32,235 nt of DNA from the NCBI GenBank assembly GCA_046262735.1, contig JBHEMD010000040.1:1-32235 (forward strand), read 5' to 3'. Each line of letters begins with the position of its first letter. The first letter of the stretch is position 1. This document shows positions 7,035-15,524 of this stretch, one piece after another. The DNA comes from AV17 sp046262735 (GTDB lineage: Bacteria > Verrucomicrobiota > Verrucomicrobiia > Chthoniobacterales > UBA10450). The notes under the pieces were generated by a model. That model did no database searches. It worked only from the letters and a program-made list of their open reading frames with translations, and was not told the DNA's origin. Both the position numbers and the translations under genes were made by a program.

Positions 7035-9167
7035 TCACAGGCTGGTTCGAACGCTGAAGTCGCGCGAGCCGAGAGCCATGCCCTGCAATTGTGCGCGCAG
7101 GGACCGCGGCGCGCGATGATGGGTGAATCGCGCAAACGCATCCGTTTTGCGGTCGAGGATGCGCGCCAACGTCGCCTGCAAGGTGGCGGCGTCATTGTCG
7201 AAATCGCCGTGATGGCGGGCCTGGCTCTGACGAGGTGAGCCAGCGGGGAAAATGTTTGGCGCTAACACCCAATCGGCTTTGGCTTTGAGCAAGGCGAGGA
7301 GCGGTTCATCTTTTTCAATGAATTTTTCCATCCCGAAAATCGGTTCGCCATCCGGCCGGAGAAGCGGAATGCGAAAACGATTTTCGAAGGCGTTGGAAAC
7401 GAGATAGAGCAGCGACTTGTGATAAATGCCGGCGCAGTCGTCGTCCTGCTCCGCCTTGTCGGTCAAGGTGAACAGGCCAAAGTTTGCCACCGCGCCGGAG
7501 TGCACCGCTGCTTCGTAGTACTGCTTAAAGTAAGCGACGGTGCAGGCCGGGGCCCACAAGGTCAGGGTTGCGATCTTCCGTCCAAGACCGGTAACGCCTT
7601 TGAGCGGTCCGTCTGCGATTTTTCCCTTGGCGGTAAGCAACTGCACGAGCGGCCCGTGAAAGATCGCGCCGGCGCTGTGACCCACGAGGTGAATCTCTGT
7701 GCCCGGATTGCTTTCGACGAAATCCGTGAGCAGGGCCGCGACTTGTCGTGCGCCGCCGCGCGCCGCGGCCGTCGCCGCTTCGGCGTTTTCCTTCATTTCA
7801 CTCCAGCTTGCTTTTCCCGTGAGAAGGCGCGCGACGGGTTCGAGCAGATCGTCGGCGCGATCGAGCATGAAATCCTTTGCCGTATCGAGAACTCCGCCGG
7901 TGGTCCGGTGCGCCAGTGCGTCGCGCAATATGTTTTGCAGCGTGGTGAGGTAATCGGTTTTCCAGACGAAGGCCAGCGGGTAAACTTCGTTTTTGAGCAG
8001 CGCTTCGCGCACTTCGGCGACGCGTTGAATGGCCGATGGCTCGGAAACCAGTCCGCCGTGCGCGTGCAAAAGGATGCGCTTCTTTTTCCAGGGGCCGGTC
8101 AGGGTGGGAATGTAGTGTTGAAAAATTTCGCGCACGCTCTCGGGCGTGGAACCGAATGTGCCCTCGGGCCGAAATTCTCCGTTGTTACCGATGCTGATGA
8201 TGTGCGGGCGCAACTGATCGTGCGAGTAGGCCGCGGGATTGTCTGATAGCTGCGAGCTGAGCACGGCCGTGCTGGCTCCGGCTTCGGACACGACCGGCAC
8301 GCCGAGACGGGCCACCCATACGTCGGTCCCGTTCACGAGCCAGTCGTCGTAACTGATACGAGCAAAACCGCTGCGACCCCAGTCGCTCCCCCAGGAATTC
8401 TGGATCCACAAACCGTTCCGATCGTACGCCACAATGGCAAAGGCATGACCGCCCTCGATCTTGGACTCCTGTGGAATAAAACCATCGGACTTTACCTTGT
8501 CCCATCCGGAATGGACCTGCGCAGTGGCGTAAAGCGCACCCGCTTCGCAGATCGCGCTGTGCATCGCGACAAGATCGAGATGGTTCACTCGAAAATATGC
8601 GCCGAGGAGACGCTTGCGCGCGTCCGTGCTTCGCTCCGCAGTTAACGCGTCGTTCCTGGGCTGTGGCACGCGATAGGGCCATACCTCCGACGCGCAGACG
8701 CCATGTTTATGCCAGCCTTTCATTGCCCCGCGCGCGCTCGAGCCCTCGTAGTCTTCTCCCGGCCATTCATCATAACGGCGCGCCATTTCGTAGAGCATGC
8801 GCGAGCTTACCGGTGTGCGGTCGCGGTAATCGGCCTGTCGGAAAGAACGGAGCAGGTAGTTCACCACCGTCGCCAAACCGAATCCGGTGCAGGCTCCTTC
8901 CTGTCCCTGATCGAGAATGGGGACTTGATAACGCCGGTAATCGTCCAATGGGCGAAACGGTGGCACTTCAACCAGTGTCGGCACGTACATGCAATCGCGG
9001 AAGTCGAGAGGATCGGGGTGCACGTCGAGCCTGCGGCCTTTGGAGGTTCGACGAACGTCCTCATCTCCGTTCCGTGCACTGATTACTGCTGCAGAACGCG
9101 TGGTTCGCGCCAGGTCAGCTTTCTTCTTTTTCATGCTTCGCTTTGAGCCACGTTTCGTCTTTCTCAT
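7035..9167 (-). CDS. Papain-type (C1) cysteine protease joined to an alpha/beta-hydrolase-like region
   Basis: The 710-residue protein has a Lys/Arg-rich N-terminus without a signal peptide. A papain-like domain covers about residues 75-290. The oxyanion Gln is Q87 and the catalytic Cys is C93 in DQGQEGAC, six residues apart as in papain. The catalytic His is H241 in GGHAFAIVAYD and the Asn is N257 in QNSWGSDWG. A second region (about 360-600) looks like a serine hydrolase: HAHGGLV at 368-374 (oxyanion-type), GHSAG with Ser498, and a candidate His at 583 in YHKSLLYLVSNAFE. Both active sites appear intact. I know no named family with this pairing. Starts at 9167 or 9134 are both possible, with no clear ribosome binding site. 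Neighbours give no functional hint. Substrate and location are unknown; cytoplasmic by absence of a signal. Confidence 0.85.
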   Translation of the reverse strand: MRKTKRGSKRSMKKKKADLARTTRSAAVISARNGDEDVRRTSKGRRLDVHPDPLDFRDCMYVPTLVEVPPFRPLDDYRRYQVPILDQGQEGACTGFGLATVVNYLLRSFRQADYRDRTPVSSRMLYEMARRYDEWPGEDYEGSSARGAMKGWHKHGVCASEVWPYRVPQPRNDALTAERSTDARKRLLGAYFRVNHLDLVAMHSAICEAGALYATAQVHSGWDKVKSDGFIPQESKIEGGHAFAIVAYDRNGLWIQNSWGSDWGRSGFARISYDDWLVNGTDVWVARLGVPVVSEAGASTAVLSSQLSDNPAAYSHDQLRPHIISIGNNGEFRPEGTFGSTPESVREIFQHYIPTLTGPWKKKRILLHAHGGLVSEPSAIQRVAEVREALLKNEVYPLAFVWKTDYLTTLQNILRDALAHRTTGGVLDTAKDFMLDRADDLLEPVARLLTGKASWSEMKENAEAATAAARGGARQVAALLTDFVESNPGTEIHLVGHSAGAIFHGPLVQLLTAKGKIADGPLKGVTGLGRKIATLTLWAPACTVAYFKQYYEAAVHSGAVANFGLFTLTDKAEQDDDCAGIYHKSLLYLVSNAFENRFRIPLLRPDGEPIFGMEKFIEKDEPLLALLKAKADWVLAPNIFPAGSPRQSQARHHGDFDNDAATLQATLARILDRKTDAFARFTHHRAPRSLRAQLQGMALGSRDFSVRTSL

Positions 9168-9443
9168 ATGCGTTGCGGCGTTGATGTTTCACCAGTCATG
9201 CGGCTTGGCACTTTTCCGGCCGCGGGTATTCCAGAGGGGCGCAGGCCGCGCGCGGACTGCCCTCAAAAGTCGGATATCTATATCGGAGGAAGCCGTACCG
9301 GCGTTGTATGAAATTGGAGTCGCGCTGTCGAGAACAATGCGGTGTCTTGAGGCGCAACTCAGCGTGCGCAGATCACGAGCGGCCTTGTGCCCGACGTTAC
9401 GATAGTCGGCGCACTGGAGACCGCCGCTCCTTGAAATTCCCGC

Positions 9444-10031
9444 CTAGGTCTCGAGGGTTGCCGCGACGGCGTCGCGTTTCGGCGCGTGTTTACCTTCGCA
9501 AAACTCCTCGATCATCTTTTCGTTGAAGGCGGGGATATCGTCGGGTTTGCGGCTGGTGACCAAGCCATTGTCGACCACGTCTTCCTGATCGACCCAATTG
9601 CCGAGGGCGTTGCGAACGTCGGTTTTAATCGCGGGCCATGAAGTGAGGGTGCGGCCGCGCACCACACCGGCATCAATCAATACCCATGGGCCATGGCAAA
9701 TCGCCGCGACCGGTTTGCCTTCCCGAAAGAAATGCCGTGTGAACTCAAGCGCTTCCGGCGTCGAACGCAGCTGGTCGGGATTCATCAACCCGCCGGGAAT
9801 CAACAGCGCGTCGAACTCCTCGGGGCGCGCTTCATCCAACGTAAGATCGACATCGAACTTGTCTCCCTTGTCCGCGTGGTGCATGCCCTGAATTTGTCCC
9901 GATTTTGGCGAGACAATTTTCGTTTCCGCGCCGGCGTCCTCGAGCGCCTCGCGCGGCTTGGTCATTTCCACCTGTTCAAATCCGTCGGCGACAAGGATCG
10001 CCACCTTCTTTCCAGCTAGCTTGTTGTTCAT
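9444..10031 (-). CDS. DJ-1/PfpI family protein (YhbO-like)
   Basis: This 195-residue protein has the DJ-1/PfpI fold signature. The nucleophile Cys is C112 in AAICHGPW, His113 follows it, and the conserved acidic residue lies in ADGFEQVE near residue 19. The family includes PfpI-type proteins described as proteases, glyoxalases or deglycases acting in carbonyl and oxidative stress. The exact reaction is disputed and cannot be told here. I chose the ATG at 10031 (MNNKLAGKKVAIL), which fits the family N-terminus and has a GCGGAA-like site upstream, over the longer in-frame ATG at 10085. It is divergent from the pseudopilin operon, with 108 bases between the two starts. Confidence 0.9.
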   Translation of the reverse strand: MNNKLAGKKVAILVADGFEQVEMTKPREALEDAGAETKIVSPKSGQIQGMHHADKGDKFDVDLTLDEARPEEFDALLIPGGLMNPDQLRSTPEALEFTRHFFREGKPVAAICHGPWVLIDAGVVRGRTLTSWPAIKTDVRNALGNWVDQEDVVDNGLVTSRKPDDIPAFNEKMIEEFCEGKHAPKRDAVAATLET

Positions 10032-10139
10032 GATCACTTTTCCGCTTGTTTGTTCTCCCTCAGTCTTGTTTCGGTCGCGCCACAAGTCGCGGATGTGCGG
10101 TCAATCTTGTGAATCGCCGGGCAGCACATAACTTGGCCA

Positions 10140-10613
10140 ATGCAGCGGAAAGGAGCGTTCACGTTGATCGAGATCGTGCTGGTAATCTTTATCCTGATGC
10201 TGCTGCTTACGCTGGCGGTGCCGAGTTTCGTCGGCGCGGTGGCCGACAAACGACTGCGGCGCTCGCTCGATAGCTTTAACGATCTGGTGCGCCAGGCCGA
10301 AGAGCGCAGCATCAAAGAGCAGCGCGCATATCTGATTGTCTGGGCAAAGGACAAAGCGTTGCTGCGGCCCGAAGCCTTCATGAAAGACGAGGAAATCAAA
10401 CCGGTTGCCGAGCTGGATTTGAATCGGGGTGACGTACTGAAGTTGAGTTTGCCGGCGGCGCTGGTGAAAAGTCCGCCGGCCGAATGGATCTTCTGGCCAT
10501 CCGGCACCTGCGAACCGGCCATGGTCGAATTCCGAGGCAGGTCCGGCTCGTGGAAGGCGAGCTATTCGCCGCTCACCGGGCGGCCGGAGCTTGTGAGTTA
10601 TGCCGCGAGGTGA
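10140..10613 (+). CDS. gspH: GspH-like minor pseudopilin
   Basis: This 157-residue protein opens the plus-strand secretion operon. It has a short basic leader, then AFTLIEIVLVIF, the type IV prepilin motif, followed by a hydrophobic helix (about residues 7-27). Cleavage is expected before F7, with Ala at -1 rather than the commoner Gly and Glu at +5 (E11). The body contains the helix RRSLDSFNDLVRQAEERSI typical of GspH-type proteins. It should be processed by a prepilin peptidase (not in the window) and enter the pseudopilus tip. Assignment as H rests on order before I, J and K. Confidence 0.8.
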   Translation: MQRKGAFTLIEIVLVIFILMLLLTLAVPSFVGAVADKRLRRSLDSFNDLVRQAEERSIKEQRAYLIVWAKDKALLRPEAFMKDEEIKPVAELDLNRGDVLKLSLPAALVKSPPAEWIFWPSGTCEPAMVEFRGRSGSWKASYSPLTGRPELVSYAAR

Positions 10614-10623
10614 TTCCAGAAAG

Positions 10624-11025
10624 ATGCATCCGGGCAAGCGGTGGAGAGGCGCATTTGCGCTTTACGAAGTTTTGATCGGCGTTGCCATCTTCGCCATCGG
10701 CGTGGTCGCGCTCGGCAGGGCCGCGCAAAATTGTTTAAACGCCACCACGCTCAGCGCCGAAGAAGATCGCGTCCGGCAGATTCTGGCTAATCGCATGGCC
10801 GAGATTCAGACCAGCCCCGGTTCGCCCGATGCAGTTAAGGAAACGAACATCGACACCGGTTACGGCGTCGTGAAGCTGATCCAGAAAAGCGCGGCCGCGC
10901 AGTTGGTTGAGACGGACAACACACAGTTGACAGGGATTACCCTCGTGACGCTGACCGCGCAGTGGACACGCAGCGGAGTCACTCAATCGCGGCAGATCGA
11001 GTTTTATGTTTATCGCGCGAGCTAA
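10624..11025 (+). CDS. gspI: GspI-like minor pseudopilin
   Basis: This 133-residue protein has a basic leader followed by GAFALYEVLIGVAIFAIG. That is a prepilin-type N-terminus with Glu at +5 (E15) if cut after Ala10. GspI is recognised by the AL-x-EVL pattern and by position between H and J. An in-frame ATG at 10600 overlaps the previous gene by 14 bases and adds eight residues to the leader; I prefer 10624, but both are possible. The 3' end overlaps the GspJ-like gene by 20 bases. Confidence 0.8.
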   Translation: MHPGKRWRGAFALYEVLIGVAIFAIGVVALGRAAQNCLNATTLSAEEDRVRQILANRMAEIQTSPGSPDAVKETNIDTGYGVVKLIQKSAAAQLVETDNTQLTGITLVTLTAQWTRSGVTQSRQIEFYVYRAS

Positions 11026-11638
11026 GACAAACCAGCCGCGTTCACGGAGCGGGTTCACGCTTCTCGAGATCACGCTCGCGGTCGCGATTCTCGCGACGAT
11101 GTCGCTGGCGATCTACCGTTTCGTAGAGGCGAATCTAACCGCGCTGCGCGTCTCTTCCGAAGCGACTGCGAGTGACTTGCGCTATACCGGATTAGGCGAG
11201 CTTTTGATCGCACAATGGCAAAGTTTGCCCGTCGGCCGTGGCATGCTCCTGGGCGAACCCTATAAGTTCAGCGGCCGTTCCCGCGACGAGATTAGATGGA
11301 TTTGTGATGGCGGTCCCGGACTGCTCACTCGTTACGCAGCGGGCGATTACACCGTTTGGTTGCGCTTGCAGCCGAACAATAAAAAGGCCGACCAGCTCGA
11401 TCTCGGGTTTTTGCGCAAACCAAACGACGATTCCCTCGTCGGGAACGACAGCTGGATCCCGTTAATCGACAATGTCGCCAGCCTCGAAATCCGCTACTTC
11501 GATCCGCGCATCAACGTCTGGATCGATAAATGGGCTGATTCGGTCCGGCTGCCGCGTCTGGTCAGAATTACGGTCGGCCGCAACGATGCCGCTGTGCCGT
11601 GGGAAATGATTATACCACTGGCCCGAACACCTTTTTGA
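11006..11638 (+). CDS. gspJ: GspJ-like minor pseudopilin
   Basis: This 210-residue protein has leader residues 1-16 ending SRSG, cleavage before FTLLEITLAVAILATMS, and Glu at +5 (E21). Size and the segment SLEIRYFDPRINVWIDKW followed by PRLVRITV match GspJ-type minor pseudopilins, which with I and K cap the pseudopilus. It overlaps the preceding gene and is followed by the GspK-like start after two bases, consistent with a tightly coupled operon. Confidence 0.85.
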   Translation: MFIARAKTNQPRSRSGFTLLEITLAVAILATMSLAIYRFVEANLTALRVSSEATASDLRYTGLGELLIAQWQSLPVGRGMLLGEPYKFSGRSRDEIRWICDGGPGLLTRYAAGDYTVWLRLQPNNKKADQLDLGFLRKPNDDSLVGNDSWIPLIDNVASLEIRYFDPRINVWIDKWADSVRLPRLVRITVGRNDAAVPWEMIIPLARTPF

Positions 11639-11640
11639 GT

Positions 11641-12572
11641 ATGCGTGCATTAAATTCACAATCTGCCGGCAAGCAGTCATCAAACTCTGGCGCCGCATTG
11701 ATGCTTGCCCTGTGGGCGCTGTTTTTGTTGAGCGCGATGGTGATTTCGTGGGCGCTCGAAATCAATTCGCAGCTCACTGTTTCCTCTGAGGCCAATCGCC
11801 GGTTCGAAGCCGAAGCGCTCGCCTGTTCCGGCGCAGAAGTGGCGATGAATCCCAAAGTGCAGCCCGGCTCGCCGAATCTTGCGCGTAAGATCGACAATCG
11901 CAAACGATACGACGTGCAAATGAGCGGCGAAGGCGGCCGCTTGAATTTGAACTGGTTGATTGCCGGCGAGGACCAGACGCGCCTGGGAATTTTGCGCCGT
12001 TACCTCGAAAACAAGGGGATCGACCTGAACGAGCGCAACCGGATGATCGATTGCCTGCTCGACTGGGTCGATCCCGATGATCTCGAGCGCTTAAACGGCG
12101 CCGAGGCGAGCGACGATTATCGCCCGCCTAATCGCTTGCTTACTCGAGTGGATGAAATCAAACAGATCAAAGGCTGGGAGGAGTTCGTTTCCCGCGCCGG
12201 TTGGGACGACGATTTCACCCTCAATAGCTCTGGGCCGATCGATCTGGCCTGGGCGTCGCGCGATGTGCTGCTCGCGTTGCCGGGTATGACCGACGGTTTG
12301 GTCGATCGGTTTCTGCAGTTTCGCCGCGGGCGGACGGCATCGATGGAACTAGTGATGATGCGCCCTTCCAAAGCTTGGACGACGTGCGCGCCGCGCTGGG
12401 TTTTTCACCGCAGCAATTCGGCCAGATCGCCCCGCTCGTCGCTTTCCACGACCCGGTGTTTCGGATCGTGAGCATAGGCAGATCGGGCGAGGCGGCGCGC
12501 ACCGTGCAGATGGTGATTCGGCGCCCGGCCAATGTTAATGTCCCCCAGGTTATCATTTGGAAGGAGCTTTGA
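11641..12572 (+). pseudogene. gspK: GspK-like pseudopilin, apparently frameshifted near 12330
   Basis: The ATG at 11641 gives a leader ending SNSG, then AALMLALWALFLLSAMV. Like GspK proteins, it lacks the +5 Glu. The helical domain includes RLNLNWLI, RMIDCLLDWVDPDD and LLTRVDEIKQI, all GspK features. After FLQFRRG (about 12328) the frame turns into unlike sequence and stops at 12471. In the next frame the expected protein continues: PDGIDGTSDDAPF, then LDDVRAALGFSPQQFGQIAP, ending IIWKEL with a stop at 12570-12572. Restoring one C in GGGCGGAC (about 12328-12335), to read GGGCCGGAC, joins the two parts into 310 residues. This is a one-base deletion, either real or a sequence error. No slippery heptamer is visible, so programmed frameshifting is unlikely. 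Confidence 0.82.
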
Positions 12573-13809
12573 CATCGAAGCGGCATCGCGATTAATCTTC
12601 ATAATTCCGGCCGCGCACGGCTGGAACCTGTTGCGTCCGGCCGAACACAACAGCGCCTGGAGCGTGCTCACGCTCCAAACCCTCGAAGAAGCCGTGCCGC
12701 TGCTTGCGCCGGGTGACGATGTTGTCCTGGGATTGCCGATTGCGGCCGTGCTCGCGCAACGTTTTCGCTTGCCCACGGTCGATCCGGCGGAGTTTCCGGA
12801 AATGGTCCGGATCCAGATGGAGAAAGCGCTCCCATTTTCGCCGGAGGAAGTCACGACCGATTTTGAATTGATCGAGCAACACGATAACGAGAGCGTCATT
12901 TCCGCGATCGCGGTGCGCAATGAGCAGCTGGCCGAGCTGGCGGCGCCCTTGCTCGAGCGCGGTTACATTCCGCGCCAAGTCACCGTTTACGCGGCGCAAC
13001 GCGCGAGCACTCACGCGCCGCAAGGCAACGCTCTCCTCATTTATCCCGAAGGCGAAACGCTCGTCTCAGCCGTGACCGAAAACGGCAAAGTAAGCCTGGC
13101 GCGCACGCTCGACGGCGTGAGCCCGGAGCAATTGCAAATTGAACTGCCGCAGCTGACGCTGAGCGCCCAATTGCAGGGAATCAACGCCTCGTTTCCGAAC
13201 GTGTTGCTCGACGAAACCTGCTACGAGCTGCGCGATGCCGTGCAGGGGGTTCTCGCCACCGCTCCTGAGATAGTGGGCGTGGAAACACCGCCCGCGGCAA
13301 TCAAGCTCAACCTCTTGCCCGAGAGCTGGCGACAACGCCGCACCCAACTCGCGCGCCGCGCCGAATGGCGCAAACGGTTCGTTTGGGCCGGCGCCGTTTA
13401 TGGCGCGCTCTTTTTGCTCTGTCTCCTTTATCTCGTTTACATGCGCGTCGCCGTCGCTTTTCTCAATCGGCAGATCGCGCGCGAGGCGCCGCAGACAGCG
13501 TTCGTCCGTGCGACCGAAGAAAAGTGGAAGGCGCTCGCGCCTGCGATCGACCCGCGCTATTACCCGATCGAACTTTTGTTGCAGCTCTTTCAGAGCCTGC
13601 CGTCGCCGGCTGTGCGCGTGACTGCTTACAACCAATCGGCCCGGCAAATTTCTGTCGAAGGCGAAGCCGACACGCCTGCGCTCGCTTACGAATTCGCCGA
13701 GAAAGTAAAAAAGAATCCCGGCCTGCAACTGTTTCGCTTCGACATGGCCGCGCCGCGCATCCTGGCAAACGGTCACGCTCAATTTCGTCTGGAGGGCCGG
13801 CCACGATGA
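12532..13809 (+). CDS. gspL: GspL-like (PilM/PilN-type) assembly protein
   Basis: The product has an N-terminal cytoplasmic actin-like domain in the style of GspL/PilM, a membrane segment at about residues 285-308 (FVWAGAVYGALFLLCLLYLV), and a periplasmic ferredoxin-like domain. GspL links the secretion ATPase to the inner-membrane platform. The start is unclear. ATG codons at 12532 and 12538 lie inside the preceding gene, while a good ribosome binding site AAGGAG (12561-12566) sits seven bases before an in-frame ATC at 12574. Starting there would give (M)EAASRLIFIIPAAHGWN, a natural N-terminus. It ends with an ATGA overlap into the next gene. Confidence 0.85.
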   Translation: MLMSPRLSFGRSFDIEAASRLIFIIPAAHGWNLLRPAEHNSAWSVLTLQTLEEAVPLLAPGDDVVLGLPIAAVLAQRFRLPTVDPAEFPEMVRIQMEKALPFSPEEVTTDFELIEQHDNESVISAIAVRNEQLAELAAPLLERGYIPRQVTVYAAQRASTHAPQGNALLIYPEGETLVSAVTENGKVSLARTLDGVSPEQLQIELPQLTLSAQLQGINASFPNVLLDETCYELRDAVQGVLATAPEIVGVETPPAAIKLNLLPESWRQRRTQLARRAEWRKRFVWAGAVYGALFLLCLLYLVYMRVAVAFLNRQIAREAPQTAFVRATEEKWKALAPAIDPRYYPIELLLQLFQSLPSPAVRVTAYNQSARQISVEGEADTPALAYEFAEKVKKNPGLQLFRFDMAAPRILANGHAQFRLEGRPR

Positions 13810-14366
13810 CGTTGCTTGGCTGGTATGAACGGATGAATCGCCGGGAGCGCATCCTTTCCCTGCTCGTTGCCGGAACGGTTTTCATCCTGTTAAATCTGGC
13901 GATCTGGAGCTGGCTCTTGGGCGCGATCGGCCGATCTCGCGTGGAACTCGCCCAGCGCAAAGGCGCCCGGGCCGAATCGGCCGTCTACATCAAAGAGCGC
14001 GGCGTGTGGGAGAAACGCGACCAATGGCTGCGCCAGCGTCAGCCGGTCATGAAAGGGCCGGCCGAACCTTCGACCTTGCTCGATGAACTGAAACAAGTCG
14101 CCGGCAAACACAATATCCTCATTGAAAATCCCGCCATCGGTCCCGGCGAGAGCACGCCCCATCATCAGACCGTCTTCGCCTCGATCGAAACCAAAAGCCC
14201 CTGGCCGCCAGTGGTCCATTTTCTCTACGACGTTCAACAACCGGAGGCGTTCGTTGTCTTTGAGAGCGTAAACCTGGCGATCGACACCAGCGATCCCACC
14301 ATGATGCGCGGCAAATTTAAAGTGGCCCGCTGGTTTGCGCCCACGCAAACGCCGGGCAAGAAGTAG
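13806..14366 (+). CDS. gspM: GspM-like inner-membrane assembly protein
   Basis: This 186-residue protein has a short cytoplasmic N-terminus (MTLLGWYERMNRRER), one membrane helix at about residues 17-40, a coiled region, and a periplasmic ferredoxin-like domain. The layout and the NRRER segment before the helix are typical of GspM. GspM partners GspL in the inner-membrane platform. Its ATG overlaps the stop of the GspL-like gene as ATGA, which also fixes the start. Confidence 0.82.
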   Translation: MTLLGWYERMNRRERILSLLVAGTVFILLNLAIWSWLLGAIGRSRVELAQRKGARAESAVYIKERGVWEKRDQWLRQRQPVMKGPAEPSTLLDELKQVAGKHNILIENPAIGPGESTPHHQTVFASIETKSPWPPVVHFLYDVQQPEAFVVFESVNLAIDTSDPTMMRGKFKVARWFAPTQTPGKK

Positions 14367-14370
14367 TCAC

Positions 14371-14976
14371 ATGAGCCGCGCAGTTCATCTGTTCATTCTG
14401 GCTCTGATCGCCACGAGCATGGCCCAGGCCGCCGACGACCTGCCGAAGCGCCCCGATTTCGCTCGCTACGACACGATGCTCCAGCGCTCGCCCTTTGCCA
14501 TCGCGTCTGCTGTTGCCGCGCCGGCGGCGACACCGAATTTTGCCAGGGACCTCTACGTGGCTAATGCCGGGCATTCGTCGGAAGGCGACTTCGTTACGAT
14601 CGCCTCAACCTCGGACAAAGATTTCAAGGAATATCTTACGACTAAAGCGCCAGTGGACGGTTACAGCATCGCCAGCATTGAATGGTCGGAGAAAGTCGGT
14701 GCAACCAAAGTGACCATCAGCAAGGACGGCCAGTTTGCGACGATCAGTTTCAACGAAGCGTTACTAAGCCAGCAGCCGCCGGCCGGTCCGCAGCCGCCGC
14801 AGCAGCCACAACCCGGCCGCCCCATTACCGCTCCCGGCCGAGCCGTGCCTGTGCCCACTCCCGCGATACCGGGCCCCGCTCCCGCCCGCACCCCGCACGT
14901 CCGCGGCACCATTCAGCGCTACCCGACACCGTCAACCCGGCCACCTACCGTCGCCACGCCGCGCGGGCGTCCGTAA
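14371..14976 (+). CDS. Exported proline-tailed protein at the end of the secretion operon, possibly GspC/PilP-like
   Basis: This 201-residue protein starts with a signal peptide (about residues 1-20, MSRAVHLFILALIATSMAQA). A small beta-rich region follows (about 45-130), including YSIASIEWSEKVGATKVTIS. The last 70 residues are rich in Pro, Gln and Arg. It starts four bases after the GspM-like gene, so it is surely co-transcribed. The pattern RSPFAIASA near the start of the mature protein, followed by a GY-SI-x-SI-E strand, recalls GspC/PilP homology-region proteins that contact the secretin. This is inference; no defining motif is present. The long Pro tail could span the peptidoglycan. Confidence 0.7.
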   Translation: MSRAVHLFILALIATSMAQAADDLPKRPDFARYDTMLQRSPFAIASAVAAPAATPNFARDLYVANAGHSSEGDFVTIASTSDKDFKEYLTTKAPVDGYSIASIEWSEKVGATKVTISKDGQFATISFNEALLSQQPPAGPQPPQQPQPGRPITAPGRAVPVPTPAIPGPAPARTPHVRGTIQRYPTPSTRPPTVATPRGRP

Positions 14977-15031
14977 TTGTCGATCTTAGCTCGCGATCGC
15001 TCGCGTTTTGGAGGGGGGCGGATCGTTCTTT

Positions 15032-15481
15032 TTAATCGCCCCAATCGTCGTCGGGAGTGTCGGGCGTATGATCAGGGCCGGGAGAGAAAAGATCGTAGGA
15101 GGTCGGGTTTTTCGTGCCGGGGGAACGATAGACGTAATTGTTCTGCCACGGATCTCGCGGCAGCGACGTGTAGAGCTGGTACCAGCGCGATGGTTTCGGG
15201 TCGCTGCTGGCTTGGGTCACCAGTGCCTGCAAGCCCTGCTCGGTGCTGGGATAAAATCCGTTCATGCTCTCGTAAACTTTGAGCTGGGTGCTGATGCCCT
15301 GAATGTCGGCTCCCACCCGGGTGTGGCGCGCGTATTCGACGTTGCCGCTCAATTTGTAGATCGCCGCGCCCAGCAACAAGGCGATGATCGTGACCACGAG
15401 CATGATCTCGAGCAACGTGAAACCTCCGCCTTTGCCACGAAAACTACGTCGAATGAGTGGGGGATTTTCTCTCAGGTTCAT
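15032..15481 (-). CDS. gspG: GspG major pseudopilin
   Basis: This 149-residue protein has a 20-residue basic leader ending GKGGG and then FTLLEIMLVVTIIALLLGAA, with Glu at +5 (E25). The mature protein contains the GspG hallmarks: helix, YESMNGFYPSTEQGLQAL, DPWQNNYVYRSPG and an acidic C-terminus DTPDDDWGD matching the calcium-binding end of GspG. It forms the shaft of the type II pseudopilus. It faces the operon with the minor pseudopilins, ending 55 bases from the end of the proline-tailed gene, and is downstream of gspF and the secreted unknown on its own strand. Confidence 0.93.
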   Translation of the reverse strand: MNLRENPPLIRRSFRGKGGGFTLLEIMLVVTIIALLLGAAIYKLSGNVEYARHTRVGADIQGISTQLKVYESMNGFYPSTEQGLQALVTQASSDPKPSRWYQLYTSLPRDPWQNNYVYRSPGTKNPTSYDLFSPGPDHTPDTPDDDWGD

Positions 15482-15524
15482 TGGTTCTCGAACTCAGACC
15501 GCACCGGCCGGCTTAGGGTTCAAT

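Noticed and set aside
7419..8246. Plus-strand open frame opposite the protease-hydrolase gene
   Set aside because: The minus-strand protein has intact catalytic motifs on both sides of it; the plus frame has none.
12322..12340. Programmed ribosomal frameshifting in the GspK-like gene
   Set aside because: No slippery heptamer or following strong hairpin is visible; a simple one-base deletion explains the change of frame.
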